A stretch of DNA of 64,000 bases. Origin: Mucilaginibacter aquatilis (GTDB lineage: Bacteria; Bacteroidota; Bacteroidia; Sphingobacteriales; Sphingobacteriaceae). The notes beneath the pieces were generated by a model. The model was not told where the DNA came from. It saw only the letters and a program-made list of their open reading frames with translations, and ran no database searches. A program made the translations under genes and the position numbers. The stretch's first letter is position 1, and every line of letters begins with the position of its first letter. Shown here piece after piece: positions 9,035-18,327 of the stretch. The stretch is taken from contig NZ_WQLA01000003.1 of NCBI RefSeq assembly GCF_009755275.1, positions 434,001-498,000 of the forward strand, given 5' to 3'.

Positions 9035-9604
9035 ATGAATAATATAGAAGCAATCAACTGGAAAACCTTTAAGGATACCTTATTACAGCATTCGGACCTT
9101 GACCTGCAATTCCAATATGCAGAAGGCAAACTGGTAGATCCAGCTTACCATATCACCGAGATCAAACAAGCGCCGATCACTTCCGTGGATTGCGGCGGCG
9201 TAATGAATGCCTGGACAGAAATTATCGTACAGCTTTGGGTGCCGGAGGGCGAACAGCAAGAGCAATCGATGAAAGTAGGCAAAGCTTTATCTATCGTGGA
9301 TATCGTCGAGAAAATGCTGCCACTGAACCCCAACGGTACAGTAAAGATCGAGTTCGGTAACTCTGAATTTGATACCCGCCAAATGTTCCCCAATGAAATG
9401 ATCGTGAGTGAAAATGCTTTAACCGTTGACCTGCGCCCGGATGCGGTGCAATGCAAGGCTATTGGTCGCGGCGGCAATTGCGGCACGAATGATAAGGGTG
9501 AGGAATGTTGTGCGCCTGCGGTCGTTGAAAAACCAAAAGTACAATTAGTGAACCTGGCTGCACCCGCTGAAGCCTGCTGCACACCGGGCGGGGGCTGCTG
9601 TTAA
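9035..9604 (+). CDS. DUF6428-type ars-operon protein with Cys-rich tail
   Basis: A 189-residue cytosolic protein, second in the ars operon. The first about 145 residues match the DUF6428 pattern found in Bacteroidetes arsenic clusters (conserved ITSVDCGG and LWVPEGE segments). The tail is unusual: CC pairs in EECCAP, EACCTP and a final GGGCC give many thiols for trivalent arsenic. A second ArsR-like half-operator lies at 9001-9018. A role as arsenite-binding carrier or chaperone for Acr3 is inference; no enzymatic motif is visible. Confidence 0.75.
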   Translation: MNNIEAINWKTFKDTLLQHSDLDLQFQYAEGKLVDPAYHITEIKQAPITSVDCGGVMNAWTEIIVQLWVPEGEQQEQSMKVGKALSIVDIVEKMLPLNPNGTVKIEFGNSEFDTRQMFPNEMIVSENALTVDLRPDAVQCKAIGRGGNCGTNDKGEECCAPAVVEKPKVQLVNLAAPAEACCTPGGGCC

Positions 9605-9615
9605 ACAACTTCATC

Positions 9616-10050
9616 ATGGAGATCAAAGCTGCGCAACCTTACAAAGCAGAAGTAGTTGAACTTTTAAGTTTGGCCAAACTACCTTATGCAGATCTGCCGG
9701 AAACACTGAACAATTTCTTTGTCGCCATTAACGATGGCGAAGTCATCGGGGCCGCCGGAGTGGAGATCTACGGCAGTAATGGCCTATTGCGTTCGGTGGT
9801 CATTCACCCCAATTTCCGAAAACAAGGCATCGCCGCTCAACTCTTGCAAAAAATTGAAGCTACAGCCTTAGATCAAAACATGACCAAGCTTTTTCTGCTG
9901 ACAGAAACAGCTCCTGGTCATTTTGAAAACCATGGCTTTAAACGCATCAGCCGGGAAGAAGTGCCCGAACCGTTAAAAGCTTCATCCGAATTTTCCCATG
10001 TCTGCCCGGTTTCGGCAGTCGTTATGTCAAAACCACTAATTAAATTATAA
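9616..10050 (+). CDS. GNAT acetyltransferase, ArsN2-like
   Basis: A 144-residue GNAT-fold protein with the acetyl-CoA motif A read as VVIHPNFRKQGIAAQLL. ArsN-type acetyltransferases in ars operons detoxify trivalent arsenical antibiotics, for example arsinothricin. It lies 11 bp after the DUF6428 gene and directly abuts arsC, so it is in the operon. The substrate is inferred from context only. Confidence 0.75.
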   Translation: MEIKAAQPYKAEVVELLSLAKLPYADLPETLNNFFVAINDGEVIGAAGVEIYGSNGLLRSVVIHPNFRKQGIAAQLLQKIEATALDQNMTKLFLLTETAPGHFENHGFKRISREEVPEPLKASSEFSHVCPVSAVVMSKPLIKL

Positions 10051-10470
10051 ATGAAAAACATATTAGTGCTCTGTACAGGAAACAGTTGCCGCAGCCAAAT
10101 AGCCGAAGGTTACCTGCGTTATTTTGCAGGCGACAAAGCAACTATTTACAGCGCAGGTATCGAAACGCATGGCGTAAACCCCAAAGCTATCGAGATCATG
10201 AAACGTGATGGTATAGATATATCCGGTCATACTTCCAACAACGTAGATGAGTATGCCGACATCGCCTTCGACTACGTGATCACCGTTTGCGATAACGCGA
10301 AGGAGAATTGTCCTTACTTTCCAACCAAGGCCATTAAACTACATCAAAATTTTCCGGACCCGGCCAAAGCTACCGGTACCGATGAACAAATTATGGAGCA
10401 GTTTCGCGAAGTGCGGGAAATGATCAGGCAATACGCAAGGAATTTCGTGAACGAAAACCTAAAGGACTAA
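10051..10470 (+). CDS. arsC: arsenate reductase, thioredoxin-coupled type
   Basis: A 139-residue low-molecular-weight phosphatase-fold ArsC. The P-loop CTGNSCRS contains the nucleophile Cys8 (with Cys13), and the redox pair Cys80 and Cys87 lies in [10 protein letters not shown], as in thioredoxin-linked enzymes. It reduces arsenate to arsenite for export by the next gene, which starts in its stop codon (TAATG, 1-bp overlap). Confidence 0.93.
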   Translation: MKNILVLCTGNSCRSQIAEGYLRYFAGDKATIYSAGIETHGVNPKAIEIMKRDGIDISGHTSNNVDEYADIAFDYVITVCDNAKENCPYFPTKAIKLHQNFPDPAKATGTDEQIMEQFREVREMIRQYARNFVNENLKD

Positions 10471-11534
10471 TGAGTATTGACCACTGCGCGCCGACCGTTG
10501 AAAGACAACGATTAGGCTTTATTGACCGTTACCTCACCTTGTGGATCTTCCTGGCGATGGCCATTGGTGTTGGCCTTGGTTATTTTTTCCCTTCATCGGC
10601 CACTTTTATTAATTCCTTTTCGAGCGGTACGACCAATATCCCGCTGGCCATTGGCCTCATCATGATGATGTACCCGCCATTGGCCAAAGTGAAATACGAG
10701 AAAATGGGCGAAGTATTCCGTAATACTAAGGTATTGAGTGCTTCGCTCATCCTCAACTGGATTGTCGGCCCGGTGCTGATGTTCGTGTTAGCTATTACTT
10801 TACTACGGGATCATCCTGATTATATGGTCGGCCTGATACTCATTGGCCTCGCACGTTGTATTGCTATGGTTGTGGTTTGGAACGAACTCGCTGAGGGCAA
10901 CCGCGAATATGCCGCTGGCCTGATCGCTTTAAACAGTATTTTCCAAGTGCTATTATACAGTGTTTATGCTTATGTATTCATTACGCTCCTGCCGCCCTTG
11001 TTCGGCTTAAAAGGTCTGGCCGTTAACATCACGATCGCAGAAATTGCCAAGTCGGTCGGCATCTATTTAGGTGTTCCATTTGCAGCGGGCGTGATCAGCC
11101 GTTATACGCTCATTAAACTGAAAGGCGAAACATGGTTCAATACCAAATATGTACCCTTCATATCGCCGATAACTTTGATCGCCCTGCTATTCACTATTAT
11201 CGTCATGTTCAGCTTAAAAGGTGATCTGATCGTAAAAATACCATTCGACGTAGTGCGCATCGCTATCCCATTAGTGATCTATTTTACCATTATGTTTATT
11301 GCCAGTTTTTTTATCGGCAAGTCATTCGGTGCCGATTATTCAAGATCGACTTCTATTGCCTTTACGGCAACCGGTAACAATTTTGAGCTGGCTATCGCTG
11401 TTGCCATCGGCGTGTTCGGCATTAATTCAGGTGAAGCATTTGCCGGTGTGATCGGCCCGCTTGTGGAAGTTCCGGCGCTGATAGCATTAGTGAATTTGGC
11501 TTTTTGGTTTAGAACCAAATACTACCCAGCCTGA
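10470..11534 (+). CDS. acr3: Acr3-family arsenite efflux transporter
   Basis: A 354-residue polytopic inner-membrane protein with about ten hydrophobic segments. The segment [17 protein letters not shown] contains the conserved cysteine of Acr3 transmembrane helix 4. It exports arsenite made by ArsC. It overlaps arsC by one base, implying translational coupling, and ends the operon; a convergent gene follows. Confidence 0.92.
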   Translation: MSIDHCAPTVERQRLGFIDRYLTLWIFLAMAIGVGLGYFFPSSATFINSFSSGTTNIPLAIGLIMMMYPPLAKVKYEKMGEVFRNTKVLSASLILNWIVGPVLMFVLAITLLRDHPDYMVGLILIGLARCIAMVVVWNELAEGNREYAAGLIALNSIFQVLLYSVYAYVFITLLPPLFGLKGLAVNITIAEIAKSVGIYLGVPFAAGVISRYTLIKLKGETWFNTKYVPFISPITLIALLFTIIVMFSLKGDLIVKIPFDVVRIAIPLVIYFTIMFIASFFIGKSFGADYSRSTSIAFTATGNNFELAIAVAIGVFGINSGEAFAGVIGPLVEVPALIALVNLAFWFRTKYYPA

Positions 11535-11597
11535 TCCTAAAAAATAAAATGACCGACCGAAAACAGGGTATTTGATACTTCTTGACCCCATGTTCAT

Positions 11598-12569
11598 CTA
11601 TACCAAATGCAGGATAGCGTACAAAGCGCTTACTGAGATCAATATCCACAATACCACACCCTGCACCAAAGGTTTGAATCCTACTGAAGCCAACACCTGG
11701 CGAGATAAACCGGCACCGATCAGGAACAAGGTCAAGGTGAGTCCCGCCTTAGCGATCATTACCATATAGGGGCTGATTAGTTTGACGACAGGCATGTAAG
11801 TGTTGGCGATCATTGCCAGAATGAATAACCCGATGAAATAAGGAATAGCTACTTTTTTAGATTGGTTTTTGAACAGAAAGGTCGACAAAAATGCGATCGG
11901 CACGATCCACAGCGCCCTGGCTAATTTCACTGTAGTAGCTACCTCTAAAGCGTGTGCGCCGTACTTACTGGCAGCCCCGACAACTGAACTGGTATCATGA
12001 ATGGCAATGGCACACCATAAACCGAACTGGGTTTGTGATAAGTTGAAGTAATGCCCGACTACCGGGAACACAAACAGCGCAATAGAATTCAGTATAAACA
12101 CACAACCTAAAGCGACAGAGATCTGTTTTTCTTCAGCCTTGATTACCGGAGAGATGGCTGCAATGGCGCTGCCACCGCAGATAGCGGTACCGTTTGAGAT
12201 CAGGTAAGAAGTTTTCTTTTCGATCTTCAGCCATTTGCCGATCAGGAAACCGAAGAGTAAAGTGCTGCTAATCGAAGCGATGGTAAACAGCACGCCTTCT
12301 TTACCAGCCTGCATGGCACTATGCACATTCATACCGAAACCCAACCCTACAACCGATACCTGTAACAACAGGTGTGTAGCCTTATGATTTAAATGCAGGT
12401 ATGGGTGACCTGACAATTGCGCGACCGCCAAGCCTAATAACAGCGCGATAGCCGGGCTGACGATTGGTGTAAGGCATAAAGCCACGCAAATGATAAAGAT
12501 AAATTTACGGGTATTTTCGTTTAGGTGAAGAAATGTATGGGTTTGAGTTAACTGATGTTGGGTATCCAT
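11598..12569 (-). CDS. YeiH-family putative sulfate/sulfite exporter
   Basis: A 323-residue membrane protein with about ten hydrophobic helices and YeiH signatures (GTAICGGSAIAAISPVI, AIHDTSSVVGA). The family is usually annotated as a sulfate or sulfonate exporter; in enterobacteria it is linked to the LysR protein YeiE and sulfite stress. A LysR-type palindromic motif sits 63 bp upstream (12632-12656), and the same motif stands at two more promoters in this island, tying it to the local LysR regulator. Confidence 0.85.
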   Translation of the reverse strand: MDTQHQLTQTHTFLHLNENTRKFIFIICVALCLTPIVSPAIALLLGLAVAQLSGHPYLHLNHKATHLLLQVSVVGLGFGMNVHSAMQAGKEGVLFTIASISSTLLFGFLIGKWLKIEKKTSYLISNGTAICGGSAIAAISPVIKAEEKQISVALGCVFILNSIALFVFPVVGHYFNLSQTQFGLWCAIAIHDTSSVVGAASKYGAHALEVATTVKLARALWIVPIAFLSTFLFKNQSKKVAIPYFIGLFILAMIANTYMPVVKLISPYMVMIAKAGLTLTLFLIGAGLSRQVLASVGFKPLVQGVVLWILISVSALYAILHLV

Positions 12570-12631
12570 GATCTTTGCTTTTGATACCCAAAATTCCGTC
12601 TTATTTAGTGATAAATTTTATCATAAAAGGC

Positions 12632-12656
12632 GATGGTCGATAACTAAAGGTTATGG
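12632..12656. promoter_or_regulatory. LysR-type site, copy 1 (yeiH promoter)
   Basis: A 25-bp motif with core ATAACTAAAGGTTAT, shared with 19445-19469 and 22884-22908. A separate perfect palindrome TGATAAATTTTATCA at 12609-12623 lies between it and the yeiH start, as in recognition plus activation half-sites of LysR regulators. It overlaps the last codons of the methyltransferase gene. Confidence 0.6.
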
Positions 12657-13268
12657 TAATTTTTGAAACCAACTGTGGTTAAATAGCTGCCCGGTATTAA
12701 ATGGCGTATGATGGATATGCTCCATACTCCCCGTTAAATGAAAGTGCTCCCGGAAAATGTTTGATAACGAAGCAGGTGAATGACGTTCAACCGCTAATCC
12801 GCCACACTTTTCAGGGCCGTCGATACTAAAAGTCCCGATGATAAGTTTTCCATTAGCGCTTAAATATTTAGCTGCCACTTCAGCGTATTTGCTTTGATCT
12901 GCTGTATTGGTCAAAAAATGAAATGCTGCCCGGTCATGCCAAAGGTCGTATTGATCGTCAATTTCCATATCCAGCACATCACTTACGATCCATTTAATTT
13001 CATTAGCCTGATCACCCAACCGAAACTTCGCCCTGTCAATAGCCTTGGCAGAAATATCCAATACGGTAATATTCGTGTAACCCGATGCCAGCAGATGATC
13101 CGCCATTAAGCTGTCACCACCCCCAATGTCAATGATCGCTGCATCTTTTGGAAGATTTAAGCTGTTAATGATCGTTAACGAGGTTTCTGGTATTGGCTCG
13201 TACCAGCTTACTTCGGCCAGCTTTTTTTGTGCATAAACGTTTTCCCAGTGTTCTTTTTTATCAGCCAT
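12651..13268 (-). CDS. class I SAM-dependent methyltransferase
   Basis: A 205-residue protein with the Rossmann-fold motif I (AIIDIGGGDSLMADHLL) and the acidic ribose-binding strand (ITVLDIS). The N-terminal HWENVYAQK segment is typical of small-molecule methyltransferases. In this operon, upstream of YeiH and just downstream of a persulfide dioxygenase, a thiol or metalloid substrate is conceivable but unproven. Confidence 0.8.
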   Translation of the reverse strand: MADKKEHWENVYAQKKLAEVSWYEPIPETSLTIINSLNLPKDAAIIDIGGGDSLMADHLLASGYTNITVLDISAKAIDRAKFRLGDQANEIKWIVSDVLDMEIDDQYDLWHDRAAFHFLTNTADQSKYAEVAAKYLSANGKLIIGTFSIDGPEKCGGLAVERHSPASLSNIFREHFHLTGSMEHIHHTPFNTGQLFNHSWFQKLP

Positions 13269-13270
13269 TG

Positions 13271-14608
13271 TTAAGATATAAACTTTTTGATCGCTTCTCT
13301 AAGATCGAACACGTTGGTTTTCGAATCAAATGCGTTGGCAACAATACTGCTGCCGGCAGCACTGCGGTAGCCTCCGGCGCAATGCACCACAATAGGTTTA
13401 CTGAAAGGAATTTCCGCTAAACGCTCACGCAGTTCATATAGTGGAATAGGAAGAGCATTCCGGAAAACCGGCTGCGCTTTTACTTCAGCTTCGTTTCGGA
13501 TATCGACTATCGTGTATTGCTCCGGGTGCGCAGCAAAATGAGCAAAGTTCAGTTCTGCCATTTGTTCGTGGCCTCCGTCAATCACAAATGCGGCTTCTAA
13601 AAAAGCTTCGTAGCCGATTTTAGCGGCTTTACCGATTACTTGCTTTAGTTTCTCCTCGTTTTCAGCTACTAAATAAAAAGCTTCTTTGGGTGCGATGATG
13701 CTGCCCAGCCAAGTCTCAAATTTGCCGCCATTCTGAATATTGATCGATCCCGGCAAATGCCCTTTTTTAAATTCCTGTTCAGGGCGGGCGTCGATAATAA
13801 ACATTTCGCTGTTCAGCTCGACTGGTTTTTTGGCCGGAACGCCAGCTAATGCTGGTTGTAATGGTGGTGCGCCATGCTTATTCAAGGCAACATCATATGC
13901 AAAGTATTTTGGTATGAATGGCTGCTCTTCCAGCAAGGTCTGCACAAATTCAGTTTCGCTCATTTCCTGTAACGACCAGTTGCCCGCTCTTTCTGCGCCG
14001 ATAGTGCTGCGATTATCATCGCTTAGCGCTTTACCGCATAAGGTACCTGCGCCATGTGCCGGGTAAACCCAAACCGCATCGTCCAACACCAACAATTTGT
14101 CGCGCAGTGAATGATACATTTGTTGGGCTAATTCCTCACGCCTCGCAGTGAGGTTTCCGGCCTGCTCACGCAGATCAGGCCTACCGCAATCACCAATGAA
14201 CAGCGTATCGCCGGTAAATACGGCTTTGTCCTGACCATTATGCTCCAAAACAATGCTGATGCTATCCGGCGAATGACCTGGGGTATTCAGGCCTTTCAAT
14301 TTTATTTTACCAAATGCGATCACGTCACCATCATCAAATGTTTGATGTGCATATTCAGCCTCTAATAGCTTGGAGCAATAAATGACCGCTCCGGTAACCT
14401 GCTGTAATTCCAGGTGCCCGCTTACAAAATCAGCGTGCGGATGGGTTTCGATCACACCGATGATGTTGGCATCATGTGCTTTTGCAAAAGACAGGTACGG
14501 CGTAACATCCCTTGCCGGATCGATCAGCACGATCTTGTTTTCGCATTCGCTTAATATCGCGTAAGAATAATGTGATAGTCCTTTATCTTCAAATTGTTCA
14601 ATTTTCAT
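13271..14608 (-). CDS. persulfide dioxygenase-rhodanese fusion
   Basis: A 445-residue three-domain protein. An N-terminal metallo-beta-lactamase domain carries THPHADFVSGH (residues 55-65), GDTLFIGDCGRPDL and a downstream PAHG, as in ETHE1/CstB-like persulfide dioxygenases, which oxidise persulfide to sulfite. Two rhodanese domains follow: the first (from about 285) lacks the catalytic cysteine, the second keeps it in HCAGGYRS (about residue 408). The start at 14608 is chosen because longer reading would overlap the upstream gene's coding end and lacks conservation. It would supply sulfite to the exporters and oxidase of this island. Confidence 0.88.
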   Translation of the reverse strand: MKIEQFEDKGLSHYSYAILSECENKIVLIDPARDVTPYLSFAKAHDANIIGVIETHPHADFVSGHLELQQVTGAVIYCSKLLEAEYAHQTFDDGDVIAFGKIKLKGLNTPGHSPDSISIVLEHNGQDKAVFTGDTLFIGDCGRPDLREQAGNLTARREELAQQMYHSLRDKLLVLDDAVWVYPAHGAGTLCGKALSDDNRSTIGAERAGNWSLQEMSETEFVQTLLEEQPFIPKYFAYDVALNKHGAPPLQPALAGVPAKKPVELNSEMFIIDARPEQEFKKGHLPGSINIQNGGKFETWLGSIIAPKEAFYLVAENEEKLKQVIGKAAKIGYEAFLEAAFVIDGGHEQMAELNFAHFAAHPEQYTIVDIRNEAEVKAQPVFRNALPIPLYELRERLAEIPFSKPIVVHCAGGYRSAAGSSIVANAFDSKTNVFDLREAIKKFIS

Positions 14609-14609
14609 A

Positions 14610-15020
14610 TCAATGCGGAAGTTTTTCACGTAATAAACCATAAACCCAGGTACCTGCAACGGCGCTCAGCAGCGTTAATGTTGTAACCAAAATGCCGCTG
14701 CCGATCTGCGCGAATATGGGGCCTGGGCACGCACCGGTAAGCGCCCAGCCCAATCCGAAGATCAAACCACCATAAACATAGCCCCAGTTAAACTGCTTAT
14801 CCGGGATGATGATCGCTTCTTGATGGATCGTTTTGATATTGAATCGTTTGATCAACAAGATGGAGATCATGGCGACTACAATAGCACTGCCGATGATGCC
14901 ATACATGTGGAAGGCTTGCAGGCGGAACATTTCCTGTATGCGGAACCACGATATCACTTCGGATTTGATCAGGATGATACCGAAGCACATCCCGACCAGT
15001 AAAAATTTGAGGTTCTTCAT
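14610..15020 (-). CDS. YeeE/YedE-type membrane protein (half, DUF6691-like)
   Basis: A 136-residue protein with four hydrophobic segments and the GLGWALTGACPGP motif containing the conserved cysteine of YeeE/YedE sulfur transporters. The ATG at 15020 overlaps the upstream partner's stop (ATGA), so the longer reading frame is rejected. The two half-size proteins here together equal one full YeeE and probably form a heteromeric thiosulfate or sulfur-transfer channel. Confidence 0.85.
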   Translation of the reverse strand: MKNLKFLLVGMCFGIILIKSEVISWFRIQEMFRLQAFHMYGIIGSAIVVAMISILLIKRFNIKTIHQEAIIIPDKQFNWGYVYGGLIFGLGWALTGACPGPIFAQIGSGILVTTLTLLSAVAGTWVYGLLREKLPH

Positions 15021-15577
15021 AGCTGTAATAAATAAGGTAAGATCAACCAGGTCATTACAAAGCCGCCGATCATAAAGCAGCAGGTAGCTACCAGGGAAGG
15101 CCATTGTAAAGAGGAAACACCCATAATGGCATGACCTGAAGTACAGCCACCGGCATAGCGCGTACCAAAGCCAACCAGGAAACCGCCGATTACAATAAAC
15201 ACAAACCCTTTTAAAGTGGTTAGCGCCTTGAAACTAAAAATATCCTGTGGCAGTAAACCGCTGAAATCTTTAATGCCCTGCTGCTGCAAGGCAACAATGG
15301 TTTTAGGATTGATGCCCACCGGTCCGGGATCGGACAATAAATGCGCGGCGATGAATCCGCCTATAACGATGCCTGCAATAAAAAACAAATTCCATGTGTC
15401 CTTCTTCCAGTCGTATTTAAAAAAGGAAATATTTGCCGGGATACAAGCCGCGCATATCTGCCGCAAAGTAGATGAGATACCGAATGTTTTGTTACCTAAT
15501 ATTAATAGTGCCGGCACGATTAGCCCTATCAACGGCCCGGCTACATACCAGGGCCACGGTTGTTTAATGATGTCCAT
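15017..15577 (-). CDS. YeeE/YedE-type membrane protein (half)
   Basis: A 186-residue polytopic protein with the family motif RYAGGCTSGHAIMGVSSLQWPSLVA; the GGCTSGH cysteine is the one that handles sulfur in YeeE. It overlaps the downstream half by 4 bp and the upstream TauE gene by 14 bp, indicating a tightly coupled operon. Confidence 0.87.
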   Translation of the reverse strand: MDIIKQPWPWYVAGPLIGLIVPALLILGNKTFGISSTLRQICAACIPANISFFKYDWKKDTWNLFFIAGIVIGGFIAAHLLSDPGPVGINPKTIVALQQQGIKDFSGLLPQDIFSFKALTTLKGFVFIVIGGFLVGFGTRYAGGCTSGHAIMGVSSLQWPSLVATCCFMIGGFVMTWLILPYLLQL

Positions 15578-16367
15578 GTGAGTTAGTTAAAGTGCTTATT
15601 AAAACAAAGATACCCATAGCCAATACAAACCAGCCAAAGGCAGGCTTCAGGCGAGTATCGCTGATGAACCGCGTGAGGTAACTGCCGAGGATGATACCGG
15701 CAATGGCAAAACCCGAAAAGACGGCTAAAAACGCATAATTTATTACTACATGCCCGGTGATATCACCCAATACACCCAGCAGCGAGCTTATGGTCATTAC
15801 TATAAGTGAAGTGCCCACCGCCTTTTTCATTGGCAAACCTGCGAACAAAACCAGTGAGGGAATAATAAGAAAACCACCGCCAACGCCTACAAAACCAGTG
15901 ATGAGGCCAACAGCTATGGCCTGGAAAATTAATCTTGTATAACTGAGCTCTAGGGAACTACCACGATCTTCCTTTTTATTCCGGATCATCGAAAGGGATG
16001 CTGCCAGCATCAGAGCGGCAAAAACCAGCATCAGTAACATGCTTTTGGTAACAGCCCAGTGTCCAAGCGTAAGTAAGTGAATTGGTATCACCGGCATTAT
16101 CCATCTCCGCATGGTAAATACGGCGGCCAAGGATGGTAAACCGAAGATCAACGCGGTCTTAACATCCACATTGCCTTTTAGGTAATGGCTGGCCGCGCCT
16201 GCGGTACTGGTTAGTCCAACTACAAATAAAGAATAAGTGGTCGCTAACACCGGATCGATAGCAAAAAAATAAACGAGAATAGGTACGGTAAGAATAGAGC
16301 CACCGCCGCCAACTAAGCCAAGGGACAAACCAATTAAAACCGAAGCTGCGTAACCTGCTATTTCCAA
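15564..16367 (-). CDS. TauE/SafE-family sulfite exporter
   Basis: A 267-residue membrane protein with the duplicated TauE/SafE glycine-rich motifs (GLSLGLVGGGGSILTVP near the N-terminus and GLITGFVGVGGGFLIIPSL near residue 160). The family exports sulfite or sulfoacetate. The only start that keeps the first conserved helix is a TTG at 16367; there is no upstream in-frame ATG nearby. First gene of the unit TauE, YeeE, YeeE, PDO-rhodanese, methyltransferase. Confidence 0.87.
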   Translation of the reverse strand: MEIAGYAASVLIGLSLGLVGGGGSILTVPILVYFFAIDPVLATTYSLFVVGLTSTAGAASHYLKGNVDVKTALIFGLPSLAAVFTMRRWIMPVIPIHLLTLGHWAVTKSMLLMLVFAALMLAASLSMIRNKKEDRGSSLELSYTRLIFQAIAVGLITGFVGVGGGFLIIPSLVLFAGLPMKKAVGTSLIVMTISSLLGVLGDITGHVVINYAFLAVFSGFAIAGIILGSYLTRFISDTRLKPAFGWFVLAMGIFVLISTLTNSHGHH

Positions 16368-16426
16368 AACCTGATGATTAATGGAACAAAGCTATCTGCT
16401 TTCAGCCAGGCAATTGGTGACTTATG

Positions 16427-17035
16427 TTACACAGGGAAATTTAAAGTGATCTTATTGCGAGAAAGGGCGATCATCTCCTTCTTTTCCATTTGCTTCAAAA
16501 GGCGTGATATGACTTCGCGGGTAGTACCCAGCTCTTCTGCCAGTTGCTGGTGAGTGATCTGAAATTCATGGGAATTAAATACCGCAGCCTTCTTCTTCAG
16601 CAGTTCAACAATGCGGTCGTCCAGTTTTTGAAAGGCCACTTCGTTAATTACCGTGAGTAATTCCTCAAAACGCTGGTGGTAAAGCTTAAAGATAAAATCG
16701 GCCCATTCGGGATAGCTCTTTATCCATTCGCTGGCTTTGGTAATGGGCAACATCAGTACATCGGCATCCTCTTCCACCTCCAGGTGTACTTTCGAGGTAT
16801 CTTCATGTATCCCGGCCAGGAATGACATGATGCAGCTTTCGCCGGGCTTAATGTAATAAAGTAATATTTCGCGGCCATCCTCATCCTGCCGCATCACCCG
16901 CATACTGCCGGATAAAAGCACCGGCAACGAACGCACATAACTGTTTGACGACATCAGCACCGTACCGGCAGGCAACTGCTTACGCTGGCTATTTGCCTCT
17001 AATTCTAATTGCAACGCAGGGCCAAACTGTATCAT
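16427..17035 (-). CDS. Crp/Fnr-family regulator
   Basis: A 202-residue protein with an N-terminal cyclic-nucleotide-like beta-barrel (ILLYYIKPGESCIMSFLAG) and a C-terminal winged helix (THQQLAEELGTTREVISRLLKQME). A cysteine in the GESC position is common in the Bacteroidetes/Arc-like subgroup. It lies 59 bp upstream of the sulfur-export operon on the same strand and is a candidate regulator of it. The effector is unknown. Confidence 0.87.
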   Translation of the reverse strand: MIQFGPALQLELEANSQRKQLPAGTVLMSSNSYVRSLPVLLSGSMRVMRQDEDGREILLYYIKPGESCIMSFLAGIHEDTSKVHLEVEEDADVLMLPITKASEWIKSYPEWADFIFKLYHQRFEELLTVINEVAFQKLDDRIVELLKKKAAVFNSHEFQITHQQLAEELGTTREVISRLLKQMEKKEMIALSRNKITLNFPV

Positions 17036-17081
17036 TGAGTAAATTTAGCAGTCTTAAGATCTATTACCTAATACTGCTTCT

Positions 17082-17741
17082 TCAAATGCTAATACTAAAA
17101 CCCGGTTGCATGGCCTGATGAAATACGATCCCTCGTTTTTCAAAGTGCTTACTATAGGTCTCGTAGCGTTGTTTTAAAAAGAATTCCTTGGCGTAGCCAT
17201 CGTGCACCGGTAGTACGGCCTTGGGTTTAATATGATCAGCAAACTCCGCTACCGCTATCTCTGTCGTAAACGGAGCCATAACAGGCAGTATTAATAATTC
17301 AGGCTGTTGAAATTCATCATCATAAGTGCCAAAAGAATCCGCAGGATTTAAGACCCTGCCATCGATCAAGTAGGCCTGCATATCAGGCAATGGACTATCA
17401 AGAATATTTTCATGTTTTACATTGATCGCCTGCAAAGCAAAAGGACCGATATCGAACAACCCGGCCTCAACCAAGTTATAAGATAGCCCGGACTCTTTTA
17501 ATTCTTTAGCGACTTCTTTGTTGGTATAAATCTTAGCGCCGCTTAATTTAACGATGGCTTTCAGTTGTTCCACGTGCAGGTGGTCGGGATGACTATGGGT
17601 AATGATGACAGCATTGACTTTAATAAATTGCTCCACTTTTACTAAGTCCTCGGCAAATGTAAACTTACCGGGATCGAATAATAACTGAAAACCGTCTTTT
17701 TCCAGTAGTAGGCAAGAGTGGATATATTTAGATATTTTCAT
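17082..17741 (-). CDS. MBL-fold metal-dependent hydrolase
   Basis: A 219-residue metallo-beta-lactamase-fold protein with the metal motif THSHPDHLH and a C-terminal PVHDGYAKEFF, like UlaG-type hydrolases. The start at 17741 is supported by the typical MKISKYIHSCLLLE beginning; the longer frame adds an unrelated lead. The substrate is unknown. Transcribed with or just upstream of the Crp-type gene. Confidence 0.8.
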   Translation of the reverse strand: MKISKYIHSCLLLEKDGFQLLFDPGKFTFAEDLVKVEQFIKVNAVIITHSHPDHLHVEQLKAIVKLSGAKIYTNKEVAKELKESGLSYNLVEAGLFDIGPFALQAINVKHENILDSPLPDMQAYLIDGRVLNPADSFGTYDDEFQQPELLILPVMAPFTTEIAVAEFADHIKPKAVLPVHDGYAKEFFLKQRYETYSKHFEKRGIVFHQAMQPGFSISI

Positions 17742-17856
17742 AGCATTTGAATATGATAAATAAACCCTCAAATGATGGGAAAGTTTCCAGCCCAACCAAG
17801 CTATCAGATCCTATTGCCGTAAAGAGATCTATTATGGTAAACAGACATCACGATAA

Positions 17857-18318
17857 CTAAATATTATCGAACATTTTTTTTGACCAATTTGATACATCTC
17901 TTATAAAAAGCTGCCTGTTCCTTTCACTTCCTGCTGGATATGCTGTAATTAGAATTTTAGACGAGGGAAAATCAGCATCGACGGCAGCTTTGCAGATAAC
18001 GGGAGCAATACGCTTCATTAGAATAATAACATGATCAGGTTGAAGCGAACGCATGCGATCTGCCAACTGCCGGGCAGCATAACCCGTTGGTTTAGTCAAT
18101 ATTTCTTTACCCAAAGGATAAAGGTGATCCAAGACGCATCCGGACTTGTTAAAAAAGTCAAGAAAGTCGTCAGCAGAACTAAATTTACCAAAAGCCTGTT
18201 CAAAGGCCGTGCGCATTGCCCGGAATAAATTGGTGTTCTTTAAATAAAAATGTTTATCGATAGAACCAGGCGCTTCAGCAATAAACATGATGATGACTTT
18301 ATTTCTCTTTTCAGTCAT
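17857..18318 (-). CDS. uracil-DNA-glycosylase-superfamily-like protein
   Basis: A 153-residue protein. The N-terminal MFIAEAPGS resembles motif A (GEAPG) of family 4/5-like glycosylases, and the C-terminal TAYPAGSERNRQLF could be a degenerate HPSP-type motif. The histidine of the second motif is missing, so glycosylase activity is doubtful. It is an orphan between a LysR gene and an MBL gene. Fold assignment is inference. Confidence 0.5.
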   Translation of the reverse strand: MTEKRNKVIIMFIAEAPGSIDKHFYLKNTNLFRAMRTAFEQAFGKFSSADDFLDFFNKSGCVLDHLYPLGKEILTKPTGYAARQLADRMRSLQPDHVIILMKRIAPVICKAAVDADFPSSKILITAYPAGSERNRQLFIRDVSNWSKKMFDNI

Positions 18319-18327
18319 ATCAGAGGC

